Positions 55,752 through 64,000 of a stretch of 64,000 nt of DNA are shown here, piece by piece; the first letter of the stretch is position 1; each line of letters opens with the position of its first letter. Origin of the DNA: Actinotalea lenta (GTDB taxonomy: Bacteria; Actinomycetota; Actinomycetes; Actinomycetales; Cellulomonadaceae). Location: NCBI RefSeq assembly GCF_030586465.1, contig NZ_JAUQYP010000001.1, positions 749,965-813,964 on the forward strand. Direction: 5' to 3'. The position numbers and the translations under genes are program-made. The notes beneath the pieces are model-generated. The model did no database searches. It had not been told where the DNA came from and saw only the letters and a program-made list of their open reading frames with translations.

Positions 55752-58700
55752 ATGAGCGTCGGCAGCGTCTGGGACCTGTCCAGCGACGCGGAGCTGATCA
55801 CTGCTGTGCGCAGTGGCGAGTCGGCCGCCTTCGGTGTGCTGTACGAGCGCCATGTCTCTGCTGCCCGCGCTGTGGCCCGCCAGTACTCGAACTCGGACGC
55901 CGACGCCGACGACGCGGTCCAGGACGCCTTCAGCAGGGTGTTCTCCGCGGTGCGTGGTGGCGGCGGCCCGGACGTCGCGTTCCGGGCCTACCTGTTCACC
56001 GTGCTGCGCCGCGTGGCACTCGACCGGATCGAGAGCGTCCGGCGGACCGAACCGACGGACGACGACGCGGCCTTCGAGGGCATCGCCGTGGCGTCCTCGG
56101 AGGAGCCGGCCCTCGAGGGGTTCGAGCGCGGCGTGGTGTCCCAGGCGTACTCCTCGCTGCCGGAGCGCTGGCAGGCCGTGCTCTGGTACACGGAGGTCGA
56201 GGGCCTGTCCGCCCAGGAGATCGCCCCTGTCCTCGGGCTGACGGCCAACGGGGTGGCTGCACTGGCGTACCGCGCGCGCGAAGGCCTGCGGCAGGCCTAC
56301 CTGCAGCAGCACCTCGCAGCCCCGCAGTCCGAGGCGTGCACGTTGGTGAACTCCAAGCTGGGTGCCTACGTGCGGGGCGGGCTCGCCAAGCGGGAGACCT
56401 TGCTGGTCGAGTCGCACCTCGAGGAGTGCCACACCTGCCGCGCACTCGTGCTCGAGCTCGGCGACGTGAACCACGGCATGCGCGTGGTCATCGGGCCGCT
56501 GGTCCTGGGCGCGGTGGCCGTGGGCTCGATCACGGGCGTCGGCTTCGGCGGTGCGGTGGCGGTGGCGAAGGGTGGCGCGGGCGCCGCCGGCGGGTCGGGT
56601 TCTGGAGCGAGCACCGGCGCCGGCACCGGGACGGGGGTGAGCTCCGGGGGGGGCTCCGGAGGTGTCACGAGCGGTGCCGCGAGCGGCTCGGGTGTCGGCG
56701 TCGGTGCGACGGCCGGCGCGGGCGTCGGTGCGGCGAGCGGCGTGGGTGTCGGAGCGGCGAGTGCGGCGGTCGGCGGCGTGTCTGCCCTCGCCGCGGCCAT
56801 GGCGGAGGCCGCACCGGCAGCGGCGGCCGGGATCGCGCGTCCCGGTGGTTCCGCGGGCGCCGGGACCGCCGGGCCGGCCGCGGGCTCCGGTGTCGCGGCG
56901 GCTTCCGGGGCGGCGGGTGGCGGCGCCACAGGCGGGCTGGCGGCCCTGGTCGGAGCGTTCGTCGCGTCGCCGGTCGCGCTCGCGGTCGTGGCCGGCGTCG
57001 TGGTCGTGAGCGTCTCGGTCGGCGTCGCCGGTGCGCTGGGCGTGTTCAGCGGTCCGGGGGCGCCCCCGGTGGTCGCGGGTCCGTCCCAGGAGCCCGCGCC
57101 TGCCGGTCAGGTCGGTGCCGGCGGCACGCCGACGCCCACCGACGTGCCGGCCACGCCGGCGCAGGGTCCGACCGCGCCCACGCAGTCACCGGCCACGCAG
57201 CCTCCAGCGGCGTTGCCGACCACCGCCCCGACCAGCGCACCGACGCAGCAGCCGACCTCGGCACCGTCGACGCAGGCCCCGACCAGCGCACCGACGCAGG
57301 CCCCGACCAGCGCACCGACGCAGCAGCCGACCAGTGCGCCGACGTCGGACCCCGCGCCCACCCCGACCCCCGCGCCCACCTCGACTCCCGCGCCCACCCC
57401 GACTCCCGCGCCCACGTCGACTCCGACCCCCACCGCGCCGGCAACCGTCCCGACCCTGGCTCTGGACCCGATCGGCCCCCTCGCGCTGGTGGCCGGTCAG
57501 CCCGCGCCCGTGGACGTCGTGGTGCGCAACGACTCCGGCTCCGCGGCCCAGGGGGTCAGCACGACCTTCGTTTTCGATGCGGGCACCGTCTGGTCCGTGC
57601 AGGCGACCACGGATGCCCCCAGCGGCGGGGGCGCCGCCGCCCCGACGGACACGACGGGGTGGTCCTGCACGCGGCAGGACGCCACCACGGCGCTGTGCAG
57701 CCTGGACCTGCTCGCACCGCACGCCAGCTCGACACTGCACGCCTCGGTCGCGGTCGACGACGACTCCCTCATCGACGCGCAGCGTGATCTGGGGATCCGG
57801 GTGAGCACCTGGGTGTCGGGCGGTGCGCACACGACCGCGAGCGTCACCGCGCGGCTCGCCTCGGCCCCGGCGCGGATCGTGCTGGCCGATGCCGCGCCGC
57901 AGGCCGTCGTCGGAGCGGCGGACGCCGATGCCAGCGTCGTCCTCGAGGTCCCGGTGAGCAACACCGGCCAGACCACGGCACGGGACGTCACGGTGCACGT
58001 CGAGCGCCCGGTGACGCTCCCCGCCGGCGCCGAGCTCTCCGCGGTCGACGGTGCCCCGACCCCGTGGACCTGCGTGCCGGAGGGCGACGGACTGGCCTGC
58101 ACCACCGGCTCGCTCGCGCCGCGGGCGACGCTGCCCCTCGGGGTGCGCGTCACCGTGCCTGCGCTGATCGGCGCCGACCTGCCCGTCACGGACGTCGATG
58201 TGACCACGACGCTGCGCACCTGGGCTGCGGACAGCGAGGCCGGGGCGGCGGTGACGGTGCGCTCGGCGCCGGGTGAGCTCACGGTGTCGGCCCCGGCGCG
58301 GCTGGCCTTGCAGCGGCACGAGCAGCGCTACCTGACGGTCGGGCTGGGCAACGCCGGAGGTACCACGATCGCCGACGCGGCCGCCCGGATCGACCTGCCT
58401 GCAGGCGTGAGCGTGGCCGCGGTGGAGGCTCCCGAGGGTGCGACCTGCGACGAGCTGGACGGTGCCGTCGAGTGCACCGCGACGCTCGCCCCCCGCGCGA
58501 CCCGCGACCTCAGGCTCGCGTTGAGCACGGACGCCTCGGCGCCCGGCTCGCTCGGGGCGGCGACCGCGGCGGTGTCCGGGCCGGGCACCCAGGCGTCCGG
58601 TCGGACCGATCTCTCGGCAATGGTGTCCCACCTGGAGGTCTCCAGCCCGCTCACGGTGGACCTGGTGCGAGGGGCGTCCGGCGCGGTGTCGCTCAGCCTG

Positions 58701-59936
58701 ACCAACACCGGTGATGCGACCTCGCACGACGCGGCCGTGCGGCTGTGGGTGACAGGGACGTCGCTGGTGACGTTCGAGCCCGGAGACGAGCCACTCGGGG
58801 ACGCCGGCTGGTCCTGCGCTGCCGCCGGCCCTGCCGACGTGACGTGCACCCTGCCGACCGTCGCCCCGGGTCGGACCGTCTCCCTCCTGCTCCCCACCGT
58901 GTCCCGGGCGGACTCGGCCGCCGTGCAGGCCACCGTGCACGTGTCGATCACGGACGACGTGGCGGGGACGGTCCTGCAGCCGGACCCGGTGACCGTCTCG
59001 ACCGCGTCCGCCGGGCTCACCGCGCGCCACCGCTGGACCGGCGGCTACGCGGTGACCGAGATCGGCGCGCCCGTCCTGACCTGCGACCCCTCGCAGGACG
59101 CGACCTGCGTCCGGGCCAGGGCCGACCTGGGCGGGAGCGCGTCGGACAACGACTTCGCCATGGTCCCGGTCGAGGGCGGTTCCGCGGCGACGCTCGCCGT
59201 GCCGGAAGGCCGCCAGGTGGCGTTCGCCGGCCTGTACTGGTCGGCCGACCGCTGGGCGCCCGTCTCCGGTGCGGACACCTGGACCGGCCCACTGACCGGC
59301 GTCAGCGTGCGGGCTCCCGGTGCCGAGCAGGCCGTCCAGGTTGAGGGTTCCGTGATCGCGCGCGTCACCGACAACGCCGACCGTGAGTACTACCAGTCCT
59401 TCGCCGACGTGACCGACCTGGTCGCCGCGGCGGGCTCGGGGGCCTGGTCGGTCGACGGCGTCGCGACGGCCGCCACGCAGAACCAGCGGAACCGGAGCTA
59501 CTACGGCGGGTGGGCCCTGGTCGTGGTCTACAGCGCGCCGGGCACCGATCAGACCGTCGACCTGTACGACGGCGGAGCCTGGGTCGCGTCGAACACCTCG
59601 GCCGCCTTCTCGTTCGAGGCGGACGGCCGGCGCGACGGCCGCGTCGGCGTGGTGGCCTGGGACGGTGACCGGAATGCGAACGGCAACGGGGGCGACACCC
59701 TGAGCCTGGGGCCGGACCGGCTGACGCCGCTGCGCTGGGACGGGTTGCTCGGGTCCGCCAACGACGCCTTCACGTCGACCGCGATGGGGTCGCCCTGGGC
59801 CAACTCGCTGGGCGTGGACGCCAAGGGCTTCGCCCCCGCGCCGCTGGTCGACGGCATCAACCGGCTCACGGCGGCGACCTCCGGGGACCAGTACCTCATC
59901 GGCGCGGTGACGGTGATGACGACACCGACCGAGTGA
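55752..59936 (+). CDS. ECF sigma factor fused to zinc motif, membrane anchor and large surface ectodomain (1394 aa)
   Basis: One uninterrupted frame joins parts that are normally separate. Residues about 18-85 are sigma region 2 (YSNSDADADDAVQDAFSRVF) and about 130-185 region 4 (LPERWQAVLWYTEVEGLS and following HTH). C196, H222, C226 and C229 then form an HxxxCxxC zinc anti-sigma-like motif. Residues 246-272 are hydrophobic, 273-395 are Gly/Ala/Ser-rich and 396-434 a clear membrane helix. A Pro/Thr stalk (about 457-566) leads to four Ig-like repeats of about 130 residues, each with a paired Cys (WSC..C, WTC..C, ATC..C, WSC..C). A terminal domain follows (GLYWSADRW..FADVTDLV..YYGGWALVVVY), a type seen in DUF11 surface proteins. 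The ATG follows GGAGGGG. Single-chain transmembrane sigma signalling is inference. Confidence 0.85.
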   Translation: MSVGSVWDLSSDAELITAVRSGESAAFGVLYERHVSAARAVARQYSNSDADADDAVQDAFSRVFSAVRGGGGPDVAFRAYLFTVLRRVALDRIESVRRTEPTDDDAAFEGIAVASSEEPALEGFERGVVSQAYSSLPERWQAVLWYTEVEGLSAQEIAPVLGLTANGVAALAYRAREGLRQAYLQQHLAAPQSEACTLVNSKLGAYVRGGLAKRETLLVESHLEECHTCRALVLELGDVNHGMRVVIGPLVLGAVAVGSITGVGFGGAVAVAKGGAGAAGGSGSGASTGAGTGTGVSSGGGSGGVTSGAASGSGVGVGATAGAGVGAASGVGVGAASAAVGGVSALAAAMAEAAPAAAAGIARPGGSAGAGTAGPAAGSGVAAASGAAGGGATGGLAALVGAFVASPVALAVVAGVVVVSVSVGVAGALGVFSGPGAPPVVAGPSQEPAPAGQVGAGGTPTPTDVPATPAQGPTAPTQSPATQPPAALPTTAPTSAPTQQPTSAPSTQAPTSAPTQAPTSAPTQQPTSAPTSDPAPTPTPAPTSTPAPTPTPAPTSTPTPTAPATVPTLALDPIGPLALVAGQPAPVDVVVRNDSGSAAQGVSTTFVFDAGTVWSVQATTDAPSGGGAAAPTDTTGWSCTRQDATTALCSLDLLAPHASSTLHASVAVDDDSLIDAQRDLGIRVSTWVSGGAHTTASVTARLASAPARIVLADAAPQAVVGAADADASVVLEVPVSNTGQTTARDVTVHVERPVTLPAGAELSAVDGAPTPWTCVPEGDGLACTTGSLAPRATLPLGVRVTVPALIGADLPVTDVDVTTTLRTWAADSEAGAAVTVRSAPGELTVSAPARLALQRHEQRYLTVGLGNAGGTTIADAAARIDLPAGVSVAAVEAPEGATCDELDGAVECTATLAPRATRDLRLALSTDASAPGSLGAATAAVSGPGTQASGRTDLSAMVSHLEVSSPLTVDLVRGASGAVSLSLTNTGDATSHDAAVRLWVTGTSLVTFEPGDEPLGDAGWSCAAAGPADVTCTLPTVAPGRTVSLLLPTVSRADSAAVQATVHVSITDDVAGTVLQPDPVTVSTASAGLTARHRWTGGYAVTEIGAPVLTCDPSQDATCVRARADLGGSASDNDFAMVPVEGGSAATLAVPEGRQVAFAGLYWSADRWAPVSGADTWTGPLTGVSVRAPGAEQAVQVEGSVIARVTDNADREYYQSFADVTDLVAAAGSGAWSVDGVATAATQNQRNRSYYGGWALVVVYSAPGTDQTVDLYDGGAWVASNTSAAFSFEADGRRDGRVGVVAWDGDRNANGNGGDTLSLGPDRLTPLRWDGLLGSANDAFTSTAMGSPWANSLGVDAKGFAPAPLVDGINRLTAATSGDQYLIGAVTVMTTPTE
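57205..57440 (+). repeat. Coding Pro/Thr repeat in the fused sigma factor
   Basis: Near-identical tandem units encode (S)APTQQPTSAP, APTQAPTSAP and then PAPTPTPAPTST. The DNA repeats ccgaccagcgcaccgacg several times. It makes the rigid stalk of the ectodomain. Confidence 0.85.
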
Positions 59937-59979
59937 CATCGGCGGCTCACCGCGACAAGGAAGGCGCGCCTCACCTATC

Positions 59980-59993
59980 CTCAGCATGCTGAG
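59980..59993. promoter_or_regulatory. Palindrome upstream of the carotenoid operon
   Basis: CTCAGCATGCTGAG is a perfect 14-bp palindrome 24 bp before the idi start. It could be an operator for a MarR- or MerR-type carotenoid regulator; none is encoded in the window. Confidence 0.5.
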
Positions 59994-60017
59994 TATCTCC
60001 CGAGGATCGAGGATCGG

Positions 60018-60551
60018 ATGTCCGAGCTGGTGGTGCTGCTCGACGAGGACGGCGCGCCCGCGGGCACGGCGGACAAGGCGCACGTGCACACGACGTGCAC
60101 CCCGCTGCACCTCGCGTTCTCCTGCCATGTGATCGACCCGGACGGTCGCGTGCTCGTCACGCGCCGCGCGCTGACCAAGCGGACCTGGCCGGGGGTGTGG
60201 ACCAACAGCTTCTGCGGGCACCCGGGACCCGGGGAGGGCCTCGAGGACGCCGTCCGCCGACGCGCCGCCTTCGAGCTCGGGCTCGAGCTCGCCGGGATCA
60301 GCGACGTCCTGCCGGACTTCCGCTACCAGGCGACGGACGCCTCCGGGATCGTGGAGAACGAGGTGTGCCCCGTGGTGGTCGCAGCGCCTGCGAGCGGCAG
60401 CCGGGTGCAGCCGAACCCGGACGAGGTGATGGACCACCTGTGGGTCCCGGTACCACAGCTGCTCGCCGCCATCGAGGCCGCTCCCTGGGCGCTCAGCCCG
60501 TGGCTGGTGCAGTCCGGGCCGGGCCTGGCCGCCGCCTGGGGTGCGCCATGA
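60018..60551 (+). CDS. idi: Isopentenyl-diphosphate delta-isomerase (type 1)
   Basis: This 177-residue Nudix-type IPP isomerase interconverts IPP and DMAPP. It has the catalytic C66 in TNSFCGHP, H68, H24/H31 in the N-terminal metal site, E113/E115 in IVENEVCPV and a Nudix box GEGLEDAVRRRAAFELG. The ATG follows GAGGATCG. It is first in the carotenoid operon and supplies prenyl starter units; its stop overlaps the crtE start (ATGA). Confidence 0.95.
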   Translation: MSELVVLLDEDGAPAGTADKAHVHTTCTPLHLAFSCHVIDPDGRVLVTRRALTKRTWPGVWTNSFCGHPGPGEGLEDAVRRRAAFELGLELAGISDVLPDFRYQATDASGIVENEVCPVVVAAPASGSRVQPNPDEVMDHLWVPVPQLLAAIEAAPWALSPWLVQSGPGLAAAWGAP

Positions 60552-61657
60552 TGCGCGCGCTGGCGCCCACCGGGCAGCCGCACCGGGTCGACCTGCTCCT
60601 GGAGTCCGCGATCGCGGACGCGACCCGCCGCGCGGCGGTGCACGGCCCCGGCTACGCGCTGCTCTGGCAGGAGATCGGGCGAAGCGTGCACGGCGGCAAG
60701 CGGTTCCGCTCGGGCCTCGTGCTGGGGGTGCACGCCGGGCTCGGCGACCCGAACCCGGACGCCGCCGTGGCGGTGGCGGCCGCCTTCGAGCTGCTGCACA
60801 CCGCTTTCCTCGTGCACGACGACCTCATCGACGGAGACACCGTCCGTCGCGGCGCGCCCAACCTCGCCGAGACGATGCGTCGCGACGCGCTCCGCGCCGG
60901 GGCAGGCGGCGAGGAGGCGGACCGTTACGCCCAGGCGGCCGCCGTGCTTGCCGGGGACCTTGCGCTCGCCCAGGCCCACCGCCTGCTCGCCGGCGTGGAC
61001 GTCGGGCGCGGGACGCGCCTGGCGCTGCTGGACCTGTTCGACGAGACGCTGCACGTCTCGGCCGGCGGCGAGCTGGAGGACACCGCCGCCGGGCTCGGGT
61101 TGATCACGCCGAGCGTGGACCGCGCCGTGCGGATCGCCGAGTCCAAGACCGCGATGTACTCGTTCCGCGCGCCGCTGCGCGCCGGCGCCCTGCTCGCGGG
61201 TGCGGACGGGGGCCTCGTGGCCGAGCTGGACCAGCAGGGCCGGCTGCTGGGCCGGGCCTTCCAGCTGGTCGACGACCTGCTCGGGGTGTTCGCTCCGGAG
61301 GCGGAGACCGGCAAGTCGAACGTGTCGGACCTGCGCGAGGGCAAGCGCACGCCGCTCATCCTGCACGCGCGGACCACGTCGGCGTGGGGCGACCTCGCCG
61401 ACGGCCTCGGACGCCCGGACCTGGACGACCTCACCGCGGCGCGGATGCGGCGGGCACTGGCGCGGTGCCCGGCCCCGGTGCTGGTGCAGCGTGCTGTCGA
61501 GCGGGACCTCGCGGACGTCCGGGACCGGTGCTCGCGCCTCCCCGACGCGGTGGCGCACGTCGTCGCGGTCGTCGGTCTCCAGATCGCCGAAGCGCTGTGC
61601 ACCGTGGTCGGGCACATCGACTCGGCCCGGAGGGAGCCGTTGTGGCAGGCCGGATGA
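60548..61657 (+). CDS. crtE: Polyprenyl diphosphate synthase, probably geranylgeranyl-PP synthase
   Basis: This 369-residue trans-prenyltransferase has the first Asp-rich motif FLVHDDLID (D91, D92, D95) and the second FQLVDDLLG (about 243-251). The K51/R52/R54 cluster in GGKRFRSG contacts the allylic substrate. Chain length cannot be measured by eye, but the operon with phytoene synthase demands a C20 product. It overlaps idi and crtB by 4 nt each. Confidence 0.92.
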   Translation: MMRALAPTGQPHRVDLLLESAIADATRRAAVHGPGYALLWQEIGRSVHGGKRFRSGLVLGVHAGLGDPNPDAAVAVAAAFELLHTAFLVHDDLIDGDTVRRGAPNLAETMRRDALRAGAGGEEADRYAQAAAVLAGDLALAQAHRLLAGVDVGRGTRLALLDLFDETLHVSAGGELEDTAAGLGLITPSVDRAVRIAESKTAMYSFRAPLRAGALLAGADGGLVAELDQQGRLLGRAFQLVDDLLGVFAPEAETGKSNVSDLREGKRTPLILHARTTSAWGDLADGLGRPDLDDLTAARMRRALARCPAPVLVQRAVERDLADVRDRCSRLPDAVAHVVAVVGLQIAEALCTVVGHIDSARREPLWQAG

Positions 61658-62550
61658 GGCCGGTCGTGCCGGACGGCGAGGGTGCCACCCGGCTGTCGCT
61701 GTATGACGACACCGCGCAGCGGGCCGCCGACGTGCTGGTGCGCCGGTACTCCACGAGCTTCGGCCTGGCGACCCGGTTGCTGCCCGGTGCTCAGCGGACC
61801 CACGTCCGCGACGTGTACGCGTTGGTGCGGCTGGCCGACGAGGTGGTGGACGGCGCATCGGCCGAGGCCGGTGCGGACCGCGAGCGCTCTCGAGTGCTGC
61901 TCGACGAGCTCGAGGCCCGCACGGAGGCGGCCATGGCCACCGGCTACTCGACCGACGTGCTCGTGCACGCGTTCGCCAGGACTGCGCGCGAGGTCGGCAT
62001 CACCACCGACCTGACCAGGCCCTTCTTCGCGTCGATGCGCACGGACCTGGACACGACCGTGCACGACGAGGAGAGCCTGGCCACCTACATCTACGGCTCG
62101 GCGGAGGTGGTCGGGCTGATGTGCCTGCGGGTGTTCCTGTCCGACCTGCCCGCCGAGTGGCGCGAGACCATGTACCGGGAGCTCGGGCCGGGGGCCCAGG
62201 CGCTGGGGGCCGCGTTCCAGAAGATCAACTTCCTGCGTGACCTGGCTGAGGACGGTGCCGTGCTCGGTCGGCGCTACCTGGTGGGGATCGACCCGCGGGC
62301 GGTCACCGAGGAGCAGAAGAAGGCGGCTCTGGCCGACATCGACGAGGACCTGGCCGTGGCCCGCACCGCACTGACCGCGCTGCCTGCGGGACCGCGCAGG
62401 GCGGTGGCCGTCGCATTCGGCCTGTTCAGCGAGCTGGCTGCGCGGCTCCGGGCGACGCCGGCAGCCGAGCTCTCGCGGTCCAGGGTCGCCGTCCCCGGGC
62501 CGGTGAAGGCCAGGGTGGCGGCCACGGCGGTGCTGCGGGGGTCACGATGA
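61654..62550 (+). CDS. crtB: Phytoene synthase
   Basis: This 298-residue squalene/phytoene synthase family enzyme condenses two GGPP to phytoene. It has the first aspartate motif D62-E-V-V-D66 (LVRLADEVVDG) and the second INFLRDLAED (D196, D200), with YSTSFGLATRLLP at the N-terminus. The ATG overlaps crtE and the stop overlaps crtI. Confidence 0.94.
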   Translation: MRPVVPDGEGATRLSLYDDTAQRAADVLVRRYSTSFGLATRLLPGAQRTHVRDVYALVRLADEVVDGASAEAGADRERSRVLLDELEARTEAAMATGYSTDVLVHAFARTAREVGITTDLTRPFFASMRTDLDTTVHDEESLATYIYGSAEVVGLMCLRVFLSDLPAEWRETMYRELGPGAQALGAAFQKINFLRDLAEDGAVLGRRYLVGIDPRAVTEEQKKAALADIDEDLAVARTALTALPAGPRRAVAVAFGLFSELAARLRATPAAELSRSRVAVPGPVKARVAATAVLRGSR

Positions 62551-64000
62551 GGGCGGTCGTCGTCGGTGGCGGAGCGTCCGGCCTGGCGAGCGCCGCGCTG
62601 CTCGCGCGCGAGGGGTACCAGGTCACCCTGCTCGAGGCGCGCGCGGAGGTCGGCGGGCGTGCGTCCGTGTGGGCGGCCGACGGCTTCCGGTTCGACATCG
62701 GGCCGTCCTGGTACCTCATGCCGGAGGTGTTCGAGCACTTCTTCGCGCTCATGGGCACGTCCGCCGCCGACGAGCTGGACCTCGTGTCGCTCGACCCCGC
62801 CTACCGGGCGTTCTTCGAGCGGTACGAGCCGCTCGACGTGCACTCGGACGTCGAGGCCTCGGCGGCGCTGTTCGAGTCGATCGAGCCGGGCGCAGGCGAT
62901 CGGATCCGGGGCTACCTGGACTCGGCGTCCGAGGCGTACCACATGGCGCTCCGCCACTTCCTGTACACCACCTACGCCTCAGTGCTGCCGCTGGCGAACC
63001 GCGAGGTGCTGCGCCGTGCGCCGCGGCTGGCACGGTTGCTGACCCGCTCGCTGGAGTCACGGATCCACGCGACGGTTCGCGACACCCGGTTGCGGCAGAT
63101 CCTCGGGTACCCCGCGGTGTTCCTGGGCGCCTCGCCCCGCCTGACGCCGAGCATGTACCACCTGATGAGCCATCTCGACCTGGCCGACGGGGTGCTCTAC
63201 CCGCAGGGCGGTTTCGGCCAGGTGATCGAGGCGCTGCGGCGGGTCGCCGAGCGCGCGGGCGTCGACATCCGCACCGGGTGCCGGGTCACCTCGATCACCA
63301 CCGCGGCGGCCCACGGGTCGGCCCGACCGCTCAGGCTCGCCCGGGGGCAGCGGGCGCGCGTGACCGGGGTCGCCGTCACCGGGCCCGAGGGACCGGATCA
63401 GCTGGACGCCGACCTCGTCGTCGCGGCGACCGACCTCGAGGAGACGGAGCAGAGGCTGCTGCCCGCCGCGCTACGGACCTACTCGCCACGGTGGTGGCGG
63501 CGCCAGGTCCCTGGGCCCAGCGCGGTGATGGTCTACCTCGGCGTGCGGGGCGCCCTGCCCCAGCTGGCACACCACTCGCTGTTCCTCGCGCACGAGTGGG
63601 ACGCGACGTTCGACCTGATCTTCGATCGCCGCGCCCGCCGACCGGCCCCGATGCCCGACCCGACCTCGGTGTACGTGTCGCGAACCTCGGCCACCGACTC
63701 CGGTGCGGCCCCGGACGGCCACGAGAACCTGGTGATCCTGGTGCCCGTCCCGGCGGACGTCGAGCTGGGGGGCGGGGGCGTGGACCGCGCCGGGGACCCG
63801 TGGGTCGAGGCCGTCGCGGACGAGGCGATCGCTCAGGTCGCCGACTGGGCGCACGTCCCGGACCTCGCCGAGCGCATCGTGGTGCGCCGCACCGTGGGGC
63901 CCGCCGACTGGGCGCGCGACCTGCGGGCCTGGCGAGGGACCGCGCTCGGGCCGGCCCACACCCTGCGGCAGTCGGCGATGTTCCGCGCGGGGAACGCTTC
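62547..64000 (+). CDS. crtI: Phytoene desaturase, 3' end beyond window
   Basis: This CrtI-type FAD-dependent desaturase begins MRAVVVGGGASGLASAALLA with the dinucleotide-binding GxGxxG-like motif, and EVGGRASVWAADGFRFDIGP follows, diagnostic of the CrtI family. About 484 codons are present and the frame is open at the window end; CrtI proteins are about 490-550 residues, so little is missing. It converts phytoene towards lycopene, the last step visible here. It overlaps crtB by 4 nt. Confidence 0.93.
   Translation, partial: MRAVVVGGGASGLASAALLAREGYQVTLLEARAEVGGRASVWAADGFRFDIGPSWYLMPEVFEHFFALMGTSAADELDLVSLDPAYRAFFERYEPLDVHSDVEASAALFESIEPGAGDRIRGYLDSASEAYHMALRHFLYTTYASVLPLANREVLRRAPRLARLLTRSLESRIHATVRDTRLRQILGYPAVFLGASPRLTPSMYHLMSHLDLADGVLYPQGGFGQVIEALRRVAERAGVDIRTGCRVTSITTAAAHGSARPLRLARGQRARVTGVAVTGPEGPDQLDADLVVAATDLEETEQRLLPAALRTYSPRWWRRQVPGPSAVMVYLGVRGALPQLAHHSLFLAHEWDATFDLIFDRRARRPAPMPDPTSVYVSRTSATDSGAAPDGHENLVILVPVPADVELGGGGVDRAGDPWVEAVADEAIAQVADWAHVPDLAERIVVRRTVGPADWARDLRAWRGTALGPAHTLRQSAMFRAGNA

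Noticed and set aside
57205-57440. Tandem repeats reminiscent of a CRISPR array
   Set aside because: Units are in frame, lack unique spacers and encode the Pro/Thr stalk.
57186-60437. Minus-strand frame of 1083 codons opposite the fused sigma factor and idi
   Set aside because: Arg/Gly/His-rich low-complexity translation. The plus-strand frame has clear sigma, repeat and Nudix motifs.

Overview
The window is chromosomal DNA from a very GC-rich actinobacterium. Third codon positions are almost all G or C and GTG starts are frequent. The hsp70 operon carries an HspR repressor and HAIR operators, and dCTP deaminase, the SigK/RskA pair and the fused MrpA/B subunit are all of actinobacterial type. 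The overall gene set would suit a Cellulomonas-like micrococcal lineage, but that is inference, because no rRNA is present. The DNA is almost fully coding, and nearly every gene is an intact housekeeping or envelope gene.

Layout. 1-8 kb: a 5'-truncated GMC oxidoreductase, a secreted phosphoesterase, a DHA2 drug exporter, a CopD-CtaG fusion and a small membrane protein. 8-11 kb: a minus-strand unit encoding a DUF4397 surface protein, a class F sortase, an ECF sigma factor and its anti-sigma factor, probably autoregulated. 11-14.6 kb: a thioredoxin/NHL protein, a TetR regulator and a DinB protein. 14.6-17.3 kb is the only low-coding region. It holds two related promoter-to-terminator noncoding loci, a lipoprotein gene, a tRNA-Gly and a decayed conjugative relaxase. 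17.3-22.2 kb: GNAT, SDR, dcd, then a Fur-family regulator next to an ECF-type cobalt/nickel transporter preceded by a Nur-like box. 22-33 kb: an unknown protein, a large Fe-S oxidoreductase and the complete Mrp Na+/H+ antiporter operon. 33-38 kb: a TPP riboswitch followed by a thiamine ABC transporter. 38-50 kb: GNAT, DEAD-box helicase, RCK potassium channel, a TetR/GH13 pair with tandem operators, a Dabb protein, a penicillin-binding lipoprotein, ilvD, an MBL hydrolase and a DMT permease. 50-54.6 kb: dnaK-grpE-dnaJ-hspR. 54.7-60 kb: a degenerate GGDEF protein and a 1394-residue ECF sigma factor fused to a membrane anchor and a large surface ectodomain. 60-64 kb: the carotenoid operon idi-crtE-crtB-crtI, cut by the window end.

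Two items stand out. The first is the giant fused sigma factor at 55752-59936, which puts a promoter-recognition module, a zinc anti-sigma-like motif, membrane segment(s), a Pro/Thr stalk, four Cys-paired Ig-like repeats and a terminal adhesin-like domain in one chain. The second is the pair of paralogous noncoding transcription units at about 14.7-15.1 kb and 16.9-17.2 kb, with the same promoter geometry and the same terminator loop. A further genome-wide feature is a set of nine genes whose start codon lies 6-7 nt downstream of a TANNNT box with no ribosome binding site, which points to leaderless transcripts.
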